This document shows, in pieces, positions 48,068 through 62,380 of a stretch of DNA of 64,000 nucleotides (position 1 is its first letter; each line of letters opens with the position of its first letter). The DNA is from Leptoclinus maculatus (lineage: Eukaryota > Chordata > Actinopteri > Perciformes > Stichaeidae), in assembly GCA_032191485.1 (NCBI GenBank), contig JAVDOI010000011.1, forward strand, positions 4,477,298 to 4,541,297, given 5' to 3'. The position numbers were made by a program, and so were the translations under genes. The notes under the pieces were generated by a model that did not search any database, was not told the origin of the DNA, and saw only the letters and a program-made list of their open reading frames with translations.

Positions 48068-51000
48068 TCTGTCACAGAAATGATTCAACCGGCATGTTGG
48101 TTTTAGCAAATTAGCTTGAAACACATTCTTACATTTCTTTAACATGCTCTGTAATAAGAGAAATGTACCAACATAAATTAGGAAATTAGAATTATTATTA
48201 TTATTACTATTCCGTATCTGTGCAATACTAGAGAAAGCTGTACTGTATACCCCAAAACAGACAATTTAACAGAGCTCTACTACCATCCACACCCGTAATC
48301 CTTCCTTACAGTTGCATCGTTGTGATGTAGCTTAAGTGCTTACACCACTGCTGATAATACCTATTATTCCAAGGAACGCCAACTACACAACATGACCCTG
48401 CTCAGTCTAATGAAGTCACTAATTTAATATGCCACTGTGCTTTGGTGGCAATAGATTCAAAATCTAATCTGGGCCAAAACTGATTAGGCCTATTAAGTGG
48501 TAATGGAGCGAGGGGCACTTAGCCTGCTTGGAGGTTAAGCACCTTTATCTAAGGCGTGGCTGCTCTTTTGTTGTCCTGTTGTTAAGCTGATTGCATAGCC
48601 GCGACCATCTGTCTACTTGTGTGGTCTTCATTTTCACTTTAGATTCTCCAAACGTGTTCATTTGTAACACTGATATTCACACACACTTTTTTTTTCAGAC
48701 AGAGGACACACTTGCACAATAGCTTCGGGAACAGCTACGTTTGTAATTTGTACCAAACATATTTTGACAAAGTCGTCATGGACATGTCTTGTTTGGTTTT
48801 TGACACCTGTCATCTCACACAGTTTGACATTTGTTGTTCATGAAAAATCATGTGTAGAGAAGTTGAACACCTAAAACGAAACATATTAGTGAAAATGTGA
48901 CAGATGTAGGAAGACTGAACATTTTGACAGGGAATGAATTTCATCAGACTTCTTTTTTTTTTTTGTTTTTTTACATTTAAATGCAACAATCCCTTTAAAT
49001 AGTGCAGACTCCAACTTAATCAAGAACTGTATGTACTCAAACCTCAATGGCAATGGCCGATTGCTTAGTACTTAAATAGTAGAATAAGCTTTCTTTTAAG
49101 CATCTTTTGATGTGTGACTGATCTGCCAACCAACACAACCAGAAGGCATTCCTTACCCACAGCGCTGGCTGTGGATCCTCGCTCTCTGCCAGATGAACGC
49201 TCACTGCCACGGCACGTTTTCCTCTCACTCCCAGAAGGCCCTGACACTTTTCTGGCATGTATGAAGGATGGATCACGGGGCATAAAAAAAAAGACAATGT
49301 CCTGCAGTGTTGAAAATTGATGGCCGAATGGCTAACGCAGACCCATATGTTTAGGAGGAGGAGATGGGGCCATTCTTAAAGCTGCAATCAAATACATCTC
49401 AATTAGAGCGTCTTTTCTCCCAGTAATACCTGCTTTAATTTGATGGGCTCAAGACAGACATGCCATGACTGCAACACGACATTTAAAGCCGCTGCCCTGT
49501 TTTTCATGGTAGCTGTGAGTGGAGTTATTTGGAGAACTTTCAACGTAGCCCGGATTCTTTAAAATGTCTTACGATATTTAGAAATTATACAAAACGTGAA
49601 AAATCCCTTGTTTTATTTAGCACCAGACTGATTATATTGCAAGGCTACAGGAGGTTTTACTGCAGCATTTATCGAAAGTAGAAGGTCTATTGAAGCATAT
49701 CAAATCTTTCAATTAATGAATTTATGAAACAAAACTAACATCCACGATGAATAAGTGAATCCAAACTGCACCAATAAATCTCCACATCTTTATTCTTGAC
49801 GTGTGTTTTTCAGTTTCATTATATTTTATTTTGGTGTGGATATGACAGGCTTATGTCATCTTACCTAGACAATAGTGTTTTATATATTTGTCTTTTATAG
49901 GAATGTGTTTATTATTAGGAATCCAACTGTAGAGATGTAGGGAAAAGGCAGGACGATAGTGGGACGGTCCTCACATCTAAAGCAGGTGTCAGATGCCATC
50001 TACTGGCCGCTCAAGCCGCTTCATCCTTCAACAGGCTGCTACAACTCAATTTACCACATTGTCACAGAGAGGTCTCACTTTTTAAATACATGGTGAATTT
50101 CAACGTGTTATTAAAACATATTGAAGGCCTAAATGTTTTCGGATTACTACTTAAATGAATTGAGCGCAAAATAAAAACAGGGCTATCTTAGAATAACACT
50201 ACCTACACATGGAACTAGTTTCACTTTCCTGCAAATGGAGAGAAGGGGAGACAAGTATATGATGGATTAAAACAATAAAATTATGTATTTTAAAAAATCT
50301 ATCATGTTGTGGGGAACAAATCATTTATATAATAGTGTAATTTGAAATGAAAACATGATATAGTAGTGGACAATCTATTTTTTAATTATACATTGATCCC
50401 ATTAGCCAGTACTTTATACTAAATCATTAGAACTTTCTGTTTATGCTGAAAGCCTAAACCAAACTGACCTAACCAAGAAAAAGTAAGTTTGTAAAAGTAA
50501 AAAAAGAAAACTATACAGTTTCCAGTTTAATTCTGCTCAGAACTCAATCAGTTCCCATCCCCAGCCGTTTCACTGTAGTCTTATAAGATTTTAAGGCTGA
50601 AAGCACAGACACGGAGCAGCTGAGCACCATCCCGTCTGTGACTCCACCATGTGACCTGCCACCCTGCGGCCTGTCTATCCAGATGGCCACTTTTTCTGTC
50701 TTGCCTGCCTCTCTCTCTTCTTCTGCCTGTCTCCCTCTCACAGCACCGCACAGCTGAGCCGGCCTGCTCAGCGGCAATGGGAGCTATTCCTCTGACAGCT
50801 CGCTGAGCCCCGCTGCTAACCAGCACCCAAAATGTCGAGACCGGTCCGGGTTGCGTGCAGTTCAGTGGGTTGAGGGATTAAATGATGTGTTTGCGTGTTT
50901 ATGGATGTGAGTTTGGCTGTGTTTTCACAAGAGGGTTCTAGACAGCTGATACCAATTCCAATGTAATCTTGCACTTAAACTGCTGAAGGCGGTTGTATTC

Positions 51001-51380
51001 TGCCAAATTTATTTAGAATTTATCATTTTCATGCCAGAAAAATATCAAGGATTTGAGGGCTGTGATATTCTCCTATGAAGGAAGAGTCTTCTCATCATCA
51101 TGGAGACATTACAATAGTGATCAAACCCCAAAGTGACAAAAAGGTCCATCAGAAGCACTTTGAATCATAGTGACTCACCTTTAATGGTGGGAGAAACTGT
51201 GAGGTATAATACTGCCTTTACATAAAGAAATAAACTGCACATGCAACTACATTTACAAAGTGAACACATTTACAACCGATGCTTCACCAAGGTAAACATC
51301 AGCCTCATAACCTGAGAGTTTAGATATATTTCCTGTATCATTTGTGTTAAAGTGATTCCTATGTCGATATTAGAAATATA
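48066..51380. other. Unannotated stretch
   Basis: AT-rich with a short (ATT)n at 48193-48207 and T-rich runs near 48951-48972. Minus-strand frames at 50544-50826 read through a GC-richer pyrimidine tract and show no domain. Confidence 0.45.
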
Positions 51381-52500
51381 ATCAAGCAGGTATGGAGAGG
51401 CTCTTACAGATTACTTTTAAAGATGCCATTTTACATGACCCTGCTTTGGAAGATGACTCTCGCGAGGAGGAGAGATGTCGGTCCTCAGGTGGGCGGCGTC
51501 CTCCTTACGCAGGACTGCACAGACCACGCCCCCCCGACATGGAGGCTCTCCTTCGAGCCGCGTTTTTATCGTTTCTGGACTTAAGTGTAGGCCACTTAAC
51601 TATCTAAGCTTTCGTAGTGATCATCCCATTTATCTGGGATTATTGCAGTGAATTTACTGTTTGGTCTTCTTCCAGGCCTAAAATGTCAAGTCCAAAGTCA
51701 TGTATGCAGTAGCTTTATTCGGTAAGACCTTCGCAGATCCGTCCAAAGCTGGTAGCAGTTGATCTTTGGATAGAGCATGAAATAAATAAATCCTCTTTAG
51801 CAGATCAATATTCATCCTATTTAATGCTGGATGTGAAACTGCTGGATTTGAGGTGGTAATGCTGATGTACAGCTAATCGTTGGAAAATAAGCAGCGGGGC
51901 TTTGCGATCCTCCAGCAGATAGTTTAAACAGGAAGCCGGATGAGTAAATGCCGATTGTCTAGGCAGTGAAAAACCTGGTAGTGATTACTTGTAATTTATA
52001 CCTTCCAATTAATACGCAGAACATCTGTTCTGGAGTGGGAGGGGATGAAGCGCAAGGACTCGCGTTGATGAGTGTTATTGAAGCAGGAAAATGAGCCGGT
52101 GACACATTTCCTGCTGCAGTTTTCACAGTAACGACATTGTACACTAATGATATTAGTTGACACCTCTTGTGTAAATAGAGAGGGGGGGAGGTGAATTGAT
52201 ATAACAGAGGGGTCTGAGGTTTCTTTATTATCTTGTGTATTTCATTGTATGAAGAGCACGCGAGAGGACATGACCTGTGGCTGGATTGGATTTTGGCATG
52301 AAGGAGGAACCGACTCTTCCTCCATGTGTAAATTCACTCTGTGGATAACGGCACTAAAGGACCTGTGACAGAGTGTGACAGTTTGGGACCCCTGTTCACT
52401 CCGGACGAGTTGTGACTGATAAGTTTGGAGCGCGCACTATAAGGCCGGTTCCCAAAGCGTAGAATGCATTAAAGCATCAAGAACTTGACCAGTGTAATTT
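51381..52500. other. Mixed-composition stretch, no supported gene
   Basis: A CpG-containing patch at 51460-51580 carries a 71-codon open frame (51392-51607) with charged, proline-rich residues but no recognisable domain and no exon-like boundaries. The 52160-52500 part is repeat-poor. Confidence 0.35.
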
Positions 52501-52700
52501 ATGGCTGAACTCTCTGTTCCCTGTTGGGAGGGGGCCCCGCCCACACAGGCCAATGATTTACTTCACTTGTAGCTACTATGAATTGAAGTCTGAAGTCTGC
52601 ATACCGACTAGTACAGTCCTCTGTCCAACGTTAGCTCGCTTTGACGGATCGTGCAAAGATGTGTCCTAATTCCACCAACAAATGAATGAGGAAATGCTTT

Positions 52701-52712
52701 GGGGGGGGGGGG
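52701..52712. repeat. Poly-G tract (12 bp)
   Basis: Homopolymer run of G. Confidence 0.95.
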
Positions 52713-53519
52713 AAATAATGGACATCCAAGGCCAATGCTTTTTATTATGAAAATTCAAACCTCCACAGCTTATGTGTCATGACTTCACAGCCTTTACAGG
52801 GATCGTGTCCCGTTTAATAACAAATAGCCAAAATGTCTCTGGATACATCATTGTGGATTTGTTTTCCAGGTATTATGGGACTCTTTTTTTTTTCATGCCA
52901 AAACTATTTTTTACAATGAAGCATCAAAACCGCAGTATCATAATACAACTCCAACAGGCTAGTAATATCAGCTATATGGATAAATACTGCTTTTTGGGAT
53001 TTTCTACACTTGCTACACACCTTTTTACTAATACTATAAAAAAAATATAGTATTTCTAAAAAAAGAAACAGGGTTTTTGTTTAAACCACAAGGGTTCGTC
53101 CTGTAGATAATCATAAATCCTGGCACTGTTAGACTGTGACATGATGACAAAGCACTTTAAAATGTAAATATTTGGCCATTAAGATTACCTTTGCCAATCT
53201 GGGATTAGACTGATGACATAGCAGGTACAAAATCTATTTTTCCACTGGCCCATGTGATACCCATATGGCTGCATCTGACACGAATGCACAAGTAGTGAAT
53301 CTTTAAACCGAGACCGAAAACACCTGTGTTCTTGTGGCTGCAACCTCACTTGATATCTACAGCGAAATGAGCAACAATTTAATGGTAATTTTTTTTGAAA
53401 TTGTGATGATTTACTGATTTGAATATGGAGGGGGGAAAAAAGGATGGAAATATAAATTCATAAGAGGAAAGTGGCAGTTCAGTGATACTGTGCTGGAAAC
53501 CAGAGATCCCAGTGCAAAA

Positions 53520-53539
53520 GGGGGGGGGGGGGGGGGGGG
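53520..53539. repeat. Poly-G tract (20 bp)
   Basis: Homopolymer G run preceded by AAAA. A purine-rich strand (AGAAAAGAAGAAAGGAAAG and similar) follows at about 53618-53670. Confidence 0.96.
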
Positions 53540-54482
53540 ACGCTGAGGAGAAAAGTAAAGCTGCGGAGCCGGGATGTTTACCAAGGATTTTTGGCTCAAG
53601 AAGCTAGAGGGCTACGAGAGAAAAGAAGAAAGGAAAGACGAAAGAGGAAGAAGACTGAAAAAAGAAGATATTTGGCATTTCTGACTTTTCCTCAACAAAC
53701 ACCCCAGGGTCTAAGAGTCTCATTTAAATAAACAAAACCAAGGGGGTTGGATCAATTTGTGGACAATAAGCTTTGCCTCTGGGCCCCGTGCTCTGACAAG
53801 CTTCGAAAGTGGCGCCGGACTGTGTCTCGCTGAGTCAGAAGGAGAAATCCCATCCTTCAACAAGTTGTTGTGAAGCAATGTTCACAGGCTTCACTGGTGG
53901 CCTCACCCGCCTCTGCAAAAAAACTTTGAAGTCAGTGCAAAGCAGACTCCGGCTGCAAAAAAAGGCAAATCTCCATGTCCAAAATGGCTGCTTGCCACAA
54001 AGGGTGTAGGAGCGGTGGAAAAAGCAGCGCTTTGGTTGTGGGGAGTGGAGGTTGGACTGAAACCACCGCCTGGACCAGATGTTGGATTTAGGAAACTGAC
54101 AGGAGCACCTGCAGGCTGCACCGGCCAGGTCTCTGTCCCTTAAGGTCATGACCTCTCTTCAGAGGTAAATGAGGGGGTTTAATCAGGTTCCCATGAGATG
54201 TACCGTTGACAGCACTAGACGAGTACTACAGTAGAGCCAGTATTCTTCAGTCTTCGTAGTTACCATAAACAACCAGCAGAGGGAGACCACAGCCCTAAAA
54301 AGCTCCTCCGAATCAGTGTCAGTTGTTTTAAAATGTCCACAAAGATTGCAATAAATCATTATTTCTGCACTTATTTAGCAGATATGGCATGCACGTGAAG
54401 AATTGTGTCTGTTCCTTGAGACAGAAATTCATTTCTGAAACGCCGCCGTGTTGCTTAATTCTTACTAAAGCATGTGAGCCTA

Positions 54483-54516
54483 AAAACAAACAAAACAACA
54501 AGCAAACAAACAAACA
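54483..54516. repeat. (AAAC)n imperfect tetranucleotide repeat
   Basis: AAACAAACAAAACAAC followed by GCAAACAAACAAACACC. Confidence 0.9.
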
Positions 54517-54973
54517 CCTTTATAGTTTATAGAATGCTGAGACGAGAGATATGTGCAAGACTGAGTCATATTGATAGGAAGGAAGAAAGGAAGAGTGAAT
54601 AATTCTCTCTGCAAATATCGACTTGTGTCATTAGATCTGTATAGATCCGATTGGTTCACAGGCATCCTGTATTGCAGGCTAAGCCATTAAAGATTTTTGA
54701 ATCATGAAAAATAAGGTGAGCATGAATAAGTCTGTGGAAATTTGAGGAGCAGTAAGACCGTGTGGTCAGCTGTGATGTGTCAGCTAGACCACTAGAGACT
54801 GAACTGCTTCCACAAAAGGAAACTTTTTTTTAAACCAAAAACAAAACCTTAAACCTTCATTTAATAATGCAGTGGCATTAGCGGATATCTACCGAATGTC
54901 ATGCTGGAGTTTGGTAACTTGTGGGAGGTCATATGGCTGCAGATGAACACGTGTTGTAGGGATCAAATCTGAC

Positions 54974-54976
<3 letters not shown>

Positions 54977-55020
<44 letters not shown>
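54977..55020. repeat. Compound (CA)14(TA)8 microsatellite
   Basis: CA run at 54977-55004 passing without a break into AT run at 55005-55020. Confidence 0.98.
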
Positions 55021-58000
55021 TTCGCTGTACCTCATACCGAAAGGAATGACCTTGGTTGGTTGTTTATATACAGATATACATTAATGCTACACATGCATGC
55101 ACTATGGTGTCAATGGGAAACTGTTACACCAGTTTTCTTTTTGCAAAATCTCTCAGCACAGTGCTGCCAATCACCTTGAATCTGAGGGAGGAGGGTGTGT
55201 CTGCAATCAACTGCTCTTCGATGTTTTTTCCCGAAAACCATTTAGATCCATAGGTCACTTTCACTGGATAAAACGTGCTACTTTCACTGTATTTGCTATT
55301 TATTTGCAGCTACAGGGAGGAACCTCAACTTTAATTGACCGTGGACTGGTATCGGTCTGAAAATGGGACCTTCTTGGTCACATTTTAAAGTGTCAGTGAA
55401 ATGCATTTTTTTTTTTTTCTACATGCTTTCTAAAAACCCCAAATTAGACGCAAATGTCTACTGTGAATTCCTTTTGTGCTAATAATAAATACCGAAACAT
55501 GTTTTTTCAGTAGTGATGAAGTTCAGAGCTGGCCCCTCTCCATCTTATCTACCCTTCATTGTTCAGCCAGAGGTCCCGTGGGGTCACTGACAGTCTGTTT
55601 GACACACTACTCCACAAGCCAGCCTCCAGCTCTTATCGAGCCGACATTTCCACAATGTATGACTGTCCATAAAAGGTTAGAGACCTGAATCAAACTGGCC
55701 CGATGCAGTGAAAAATATGACATCATGCGCCAAGGCGGGACAGAAGAGTGCGATACCACTACCGGCGCTGTCCATCTGCTGTCAGGTACGCACACCAAAA
55801 ACACCACTCCGCGCTTATCAAGGCAATGAATAAGTGACGGTCCCGGGCCAGCCTGGGCTTCAGTTGGATTTGGCTGCAGGAATACATTAACAGAAATAAC
55901 AGATTCAGCGGGAATGATAAACAGAAATGTTTCCCAGCCTCGGCAGTGCAACTCTCAGAGGAGCCACAAAGAAAGAACATTTTCTGAAACACAGCTGACA
56001 AGCTCTGCAGTGTTCATGGTTTTAAAGGCACCGAAAATAAAAATAAATAAATAAGGAGATATGTGATTATTACTGTTGTAAAATAGAAATTAGGAAACCA
56101 TCATGCAATGGGTTTTTGAATTGGCAATGAATAACCTGAATTGGTTGATTTTTCAAATTTAACTCCTGAGAACCTCAATGGACAGTTTACGACTGTGGGT
56201 CAGGCAGAGGACAGGTCATGATGCACTGCATTGCATTTTTGAGTGAAAAACCCTTCAGGACAATAAACCGAATCAAAGTTCTTTGACTTTCCTGAACTGA
56301 GTTAAGATATTTGCTCTTGCATCTAAACAAAAACATAAAAGAATGTACTCAATTGGCCCATTTCAGATCCTTAAAAAAAAAATAAAAATCTTTATTGGTT
56401 TTCACGTTGGATGTTAACATCTTTGCAGGGGAGGTACGACATGTTCTTCAGATTGTATAAATGAAGGAATTGAGACTCTTAATTTCTTTGATCCCATGGC
56501 TTCCTGAAATGGCCGGCTTAAACATTGTTCTGCTGTTCTCTCTCTTCCCACCGGAGACTTTCCATCCCATCCCAGACACTGAACGAGCTAGTGTAAGCCT
56601 CACTAAGTCACTCTTAGCTCCACCGCCTCAGCTCATGTAAGCCAATTCATGCTGAATAACACCATGTTAATCTGGGGTTTACAACGGGACTAAGTAACTT
56701 GATTTCTCTCCTCTGTTAACCTGGAAATGCTGCGATGGCCAACTGGACTCATGGCTGGAGGGTTTTTGTTGTTACTGTTCCAAAGATGTTCATGTTGTCA
56801 TCTCAAGTTCGGCTTCTCGTTGCCCAAAAGGAAGGATAAGGCGCAGACACACACACACACACACTCATCACAGCAATTCCCACCGCTCCAATTCATTTTC
56901 CTGCTCTCACTGAAATCTACAAATAATTGTCACATAGGGCTTATTTTGATATCATGAGCACCAAGTGAGATTCAAATATATTCAATAATGCTGTGATCTC
57001 AACATTGAAATGTACCATGAGGTGAGGCTAAAGTCTCACCCATGACTTTCTTTTTCCCAACAAAGACGTTTAATCCGTCTATGCAGAATTATTTCTGCAT
57101 CGTACCACTTTTTGTGCTGCAATTTTCAATGAAACCTTTCAAAAACAGCTTTATAAAGTAGAAGCAGAGAACACAAAAGAGCTCTGTTTTCTGACCATAC
57201 AAAGCTACCTCACGATGAAGCCTCTTTTTTTTTTGCTAACAAACCTGGTGTGTGTAATGCTTTGGCAGCCTCGACAAGGAGTTTGAGGTTGATGAAAACC
57301 TGTCACCAGGAATCCTCAGATTCAGGCAACACAGCGGGAGACTGGACTTATCAGCAACTGTCTTCACACTGTGATGTATGACAGGACTCTTCTCCAAGAC
57401 ACAAATACACAAGAAGGAAATCTATTGAAGCAACGTGAATAATTAGTGAGATTTAATGTAAATAAAACTTGATTTGCAAACTTTCCTTGTAAGTGATCTC
57501 TGCAGTTATAACTAAAGTGCCACCATGATAACTAATCTTGCTCATAATCACCGACACATCAATCTATTCATTTTGTTATTTCCATCAGTTGGCAAAGCTA
57601 ATCTGTAGGTATGACTAGCTCCAACGCTAACACGTGCCAGTTTTCCCAGTAACTGAATTCAAGGACTTCAAACATACAATGTTTGCTCTCACTGAATCCG
57701 TTTTACAAAGAAGATCCATCCGTATTTTGACAGACTCCTAAAACACTTTCTGCTTGCTTATCAAAGGTTTCCCAGACAAAACACAGAGAGTCATTTCAGA
57801 TGTCATTTTTACAGCTCTTTACATATGCACACAAAAACTAATCCACACAAAGTGTCCAACATTACTCAAAGGTACCTTGAGAAATGCAGTTATCAGAGGC
57901 CCAGTGTGGAGTACAGTCAGAGAACACCCTGCCTGCTGTTCCTTATCTCTGCACTCTTCAGTTGGCGGGTGAGTGTTGGGTGGAGGGAGACGGGGAGGGA

Positions 58001-58779
58001 GAGACGAGTGGAGCTGCGGAGGTTGTGTTGGGCACTGGAGCCTCTCGTGACTGGACATTGTCAAGTGGGGTCGTCCGCAGGGCCGACCCGCGGGCTCACC
58101 AGGAATGCAGTCGTCTTATCAGTTGTAAAGGAGCTCTAGACTCGAAAGAAAAGCAAACGTGTCCGTAGGAAGACACAGATGGGTGCTACGTGATATTTTT
58201 CTTCTTGGCTCAGGTTGGCAGATTTAAAGCTGCGGTGCAGATACCCAGTGACTCCCGCTGTCATGGAGGCTGTGATTTAAGACAGGTTTCCCTTTTTTTC
58301 CATCCCTTCCCCTCCCTTCCCACTAATATTTTGATAGATTTATACAGATAACGGTGGTTGTTCATCTACCAAGACAGTAGCTACAGAAGCTTAAAGCCCC
58401 ATTCTGCTATTCTTTTTACCATATAAAACGTAGGTACATTCGCATTTCTAGCTTGAAAGAAAAAATCCAATATTTTTGTTTCTTAACTTATCATAAATAA
58501 TGGCATTTTTATTGCCATGTTTACATCGGCAATGTAAACAAACCTGTAGGAAAACATTACCAGCTTGGATTTAGTGCTCACTAGTATTATCCCTGATGAT
58601 TATAAACCTGATGAATTAGAATGATGAATGAATTTTTGATAATAAAAAAAGGTATCCATTAAACCTCCCTACATTTTGAATATCTTTAAACCTTAACTGC
58701 ATGACCAATCTCAGTAGCTGAACCTCAATACTGCGATTAGATCAACAATAGAAGCCATTTAAATTAGCACTGCAATGAC
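55021..58779. other. Unannotated stretch
   Basis: No gene, RNA or mobile element recognised. Contains a (CA)n at 56847-56864 and an AAATA-rich patch at 56037-56054. Open frames (for example 55607-55951 minus, 114 codons; 57825-58139 plus, 104 codons) lack domains and overlap one another in several frames. Confidence 0.45.
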
Positions 58780-58960
58780 TAATATCTACAGCTGACAGTA
58801 AACATGCTAAATTTAGGTTTTGATTGTTTTATTGGTCGGATAAGCAATCTGGTGACGACGCCTTGGGCTTTAGCTGTGAGGGATTAATAGATTAATTGAA
58901 TAACTGAGAAAATAATCTGCAGATGAATCAATAATGTAAATCATCACGAGTTGCAGCTTG
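58780..58960 (-). mobile_element. ATTAAT-rich interspersed repeat, inverted (copy 4)
   Basis: On the plus strand it reads GCCTTGGGCTTTAGCTGTG, ATTAATAGATTAATTGAATA, GAGAAAATAATCTGCAGATG and ends CACGAGTTGCAGCTT. The reverse complement (AAGCTGCAACTCGTGATG…) is the same 5' wording as copy 3 at 29872 (GCAGCAACTAAGGATTG…). The copy is therefore in the opposite orientation to the other three. The family name is not assigned. Confidence 0.6.
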
Positions 58961-59221
58961 ATAAATATCCATTGTTTTGCATGTTACAGAAAAACAAAGT
59001 GAGACTACTCTCTGAATTTGTTCAAATCTGATAATAAATGTGAACATATTTGTGATCTTTCAATGTCTTCTTCATGGTCATATCATGCAGCGCAGACACC
59101 AGACTTCAGCCAGAACAGTTCTAAAACTTGGAAGAAGGTCGACACAGTTGACACTCGTAAATACAAATACAACGTTTTCTATTTTTTTTCTTATATTCTA
59201 TCAGCTGTGAAGTCGGCATAC

Positions 59222-59700
59222 TCAGACTGCCTTTCTCATCCCATAATCCCTTGCTCTGTCTCCTCCTTGGCAAGCCTGGCCAATCAAAGACTTTAACTGG
59301 GTGAGTGATAGGAGGCAGGATGAACCAATTACCGCGGTGACGACTGAAACCCTCCCTACAAACAGCCGAGTCACTAAATCTCTGACTTGTTGCTCAGCGG
59401 GAAGCAAGCACTGGTGGATTAGCGCTGCAGCAAACAGGCACAAGGGCCAACATGGCTGGGGGCTCTGACCCCACAAGAGGGGGGGGGGGAGCAACACCTC
59501 CATGTGAACCTCGTAAAAAACAGGCCATTGGGAGGTAGACTCATACTGAGCTGACCAGCAGCTTTGCGCTGTAAAGACTGGTGCGGTGACGCTGTTGGGT
59601 GGTCGTGACCCCGTCTCCATGGCGCTGAGAAGTTGACAAACCAAAAGTAAATCCTCCAGCTCACAGAGCGCAGACTTATATAATGACTCAATCTGGTCTC
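59222..59700. other. GC-richer stretch without supported gene
   Basis: Overlapping minus-strand frames at 59222-59644 (140 codons) and 59419-59691 (90 codons) exist here. The first contains hydrophobic and proline-rich pieces but no domain, and the second is in another frame over the same DNA. Neither shows splice-site context. A G run occurs at 59479-59489. Confidence 0.3.
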
Positions 59701-60097
59701 TTCTTTAAAGTCATCGTCACTGGAAGTCTACAACAAACAAATGGGATTTTCTATATGGCACCAGGACCTGCTGCACCCACACTAGACCTGGTGCTGAACT
59801 GTGAGAGAAGCGGGGCAGGTGGGGGCTTTTGATTGTGTTGCGACAAAAAAGAGGTCATCCCTTCCGGATGTCTACCTAGCATGTTTTAATTGGATTGGAA
59901 GTCACACTGTGAGAGAGCGGATGTGGTGTGAGTGTTGCACTAATGCAATGTAAAAGAGGAACAAGTGGGCCTCAGTATCACACAACAGTATCAGTTGGAA
60001 TGCAACCCAACTGTTAAGTCTGTTACTTAAGTACACTTTTGAAGTACTTTGCTTTCGTGATTTATCCCCTAATACTAAGAATCATTGTGTTTTTGCT

Positions 60098-60111
60098 AAA
60101 AAAAAAAAAAA
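60098..60111. repeat. Poly-A tract
   Basis: A run of about 14 A followed by GAGCAG. The surrounding 59700-62200 contains no recognised gene. Confidence 0.9.
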
Positions 60112-61756
60112 GAGCAGTTCATATATCTACATAGGGAGCGGGTCCTTTACACAGAGGCAGCTGTGATGCACCGCCGTGTTTCCAAACCAATCACTGGCTC
60201 CAGTGAGGGCCACTCTCATTTTAATGTTACCTGAAGATGCCATTAAGTCCCACAAGCTGTCCCTTTAAGTAAAGTTTTGAATGCTTAAATTACTTTTACT
60301 CATAACAGACCATAGCTACACTGTGGTGTTGCTTCTTTACTTTAAATCAAAGAGCTGAGTTTTTAATTCAACAGCCACCAATCTACAGCGAGAATAATCT
60401 AAATCTAATGATATTTTTACAGCGACGATCTATAATTACAGCAGACAATACTCTTTGCAACAAAATACTATATATTAACAACCATATCTAAAAGGGCCAA
60501 ACCGAGATAGAAGACGTATAGGCTGGGTTATTCCCCATCATTTGAAAGTAAGATTAATACTTTCCATGAAAAGAAATAACTTTGGAATGATTTTTGCACA
60601 TGAGTCAGACGGCCAAAGTCACTTTAACATTTGGTTTGAGTGAGTTCGTTTTGAGGAGTAGACTCTTCAGCTCTTCTGCCAGGAAACAACGCCACCAGTC
60701 ACATTCATACTGTTTTTCTGCCATTGCTTCAAACACACAAGCCAATAGCTCCAGAGAAAAAAAATGTAATTGGCATTTGTATCCTCTCTTGAATTCAAAT
60801 TTGACTCAGTGTTTTATGTGGGTTGTCTGACCCCTGGGCTTCTCTTCAATCATAATCATAAGGTTGGAATCATACTTGTATCATTTTTTTTTTTGGCGAC
60901 TGCGTATGTATACGTTGCACATCACATGCCGTGTCATTCTCGACACATAGACAACAGATTACACCAGACAACATACCTATCGGCATCACTTTAAACAAAT
61001 TGCCACCTAGCTGACCTCCGGAGACAGAACATCTAAACACGTGGAGAGATGTGTATATTACACACACAGACACACATTTTCCTTCGGTTTAATGACCATT
61101 ACAGAGATAAATTAGTGATAATATCCATTCTTCACAAGTTATATATTCTGATCAACATGTAAATAAATTGTAAGAGTAATCCATATTCACGAGTGTATAT
61201 AATCTTTTCAAATTCTCACAACTTTTCCTAAAGGTTCATACACTGGGAAAAGCATAGTAAGTACCCTCTCTTTCAAAATGATTAATAACACAAAAATTGA
61301 AGGTCTTAGCTGGCACTTTTACAGACGGAATCCTTTTATACTTTAGATAGATTGAATCCGGAACTGCTGTTTTTCCAAAGAGCTATAGAGTTAAAGAGTA
61401 ATTTTCTGGACTCTTTAAAAAGCCTTAAGGGAAGTGTTATGCAGACTTTAAGTGTTCTGACGTACATACGTACAATTTTCATTATTTAGTCCAAAAGTGG
61501 CCCATAATTGGGAGGTGTGTTGGCACTGTGGGACCACAAGCGTCCCGCTGAGCCAGAAGCCTGAGCGATGAGCTGCAGAAGCGCCATGGCTCCTCTCCTT
61601 GCAGAGGCGCAGAGGCAAGCAGGGCCTCATCTGTGACTGAGTGGGTGCTAGAACGCCGAGCGGAGAAGTGCCGGGTCACCGTAAAGGTTAATAAAATCAA
61701 GGCAGGGAATTTACGAGCGTCCGTGCTTCACAAGCGATGTCGCCAGCAGCAAGGGG

Positions 61757-61766
61757 GGGGGGGAGT
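61757..61766. repeat. Poly-G tract (10 bp)
   Basis: Short G homopolymer in a GC-richer patch (61500-61770). Confidence 0.85.
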
Positions 61767-62209
61767 GTAAAAGACAAGGGTGGATGAGAGGATTATAGAG
61801 TGTGTGCAAGCATGTGCGCTTACGTATGTGTGTTTGTGTGGATTTGCTAGTGGGATCCTCGCCTACTTTGCAAGCGACACATTGTGACAGAATGATGAGG
61901 GTCCTTTACAGTGAGTGTGTGTTCACTTCACACACTGTTGGGCCAGTTGCACTCTGTAAACTGACTAAAAGCAGCTGGACCTGCGACAGCGAGTACATTA
62001 TTAGTCCACAGGCGCCCTCATCCGTCAATCTGTCATTTCATTTTTTGTCATATACTGTTTGTCTATGCGTACATAAACTATATTTCTTCCTTATGATAAA
62101 CATGTCACGTCTGGAATGATTACAGTCACGACCATGAGCTCAAAAAGGTCAAAATGCACTGAACTGTCATACTCAACAACAGCAACAAATACCACAACAA
62201 CTATTCACC

Positions 62210-62312
62210 TGAGAGAAGTCCTACCTCAGACTTTTTTTCTGCAACCAGAAGAGTAGTTTAGGGCATTTCTGCATTGGCTTTCCTTACCAGACCCAGAGGT
62301 TGCAACCTGATA
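62210..62312 (+). mobile_element. Fragment of the 0.5-kb repeat family (3' part)
   Basis: Reads CAGACTTTTTTTCTGCAACCAG AAGAGTAG, GGCATTTCTGCATTGGCTTT and CCAGACCCAGAGGTTGCAAC CTGATA. The parallel 3' end of the long copy at 40541-40652 reads AGACTTCTTTTTTTGCAATCAG, TCTTTATCGGCTTCACTTTA and CCGGAGGTTGCCACCTGATC. Same block order, with an internal deletion of the GTCGCCCCCTGATGGCC section. Confidence 0.65.
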
Positions 62313-62380
62313 CTTAATTGTAATAAACTGACTCAATTAGGAAACTGTAAAATGTGCATAAATATGTCTATTTAATTTCC

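Noticed and set aside
59222..59691. Overlapping minus-strand frames of 140 and 90 codons
   Set aside because: Two frames over the same DNA with no domain, no conserved residues and no exon boundaries.
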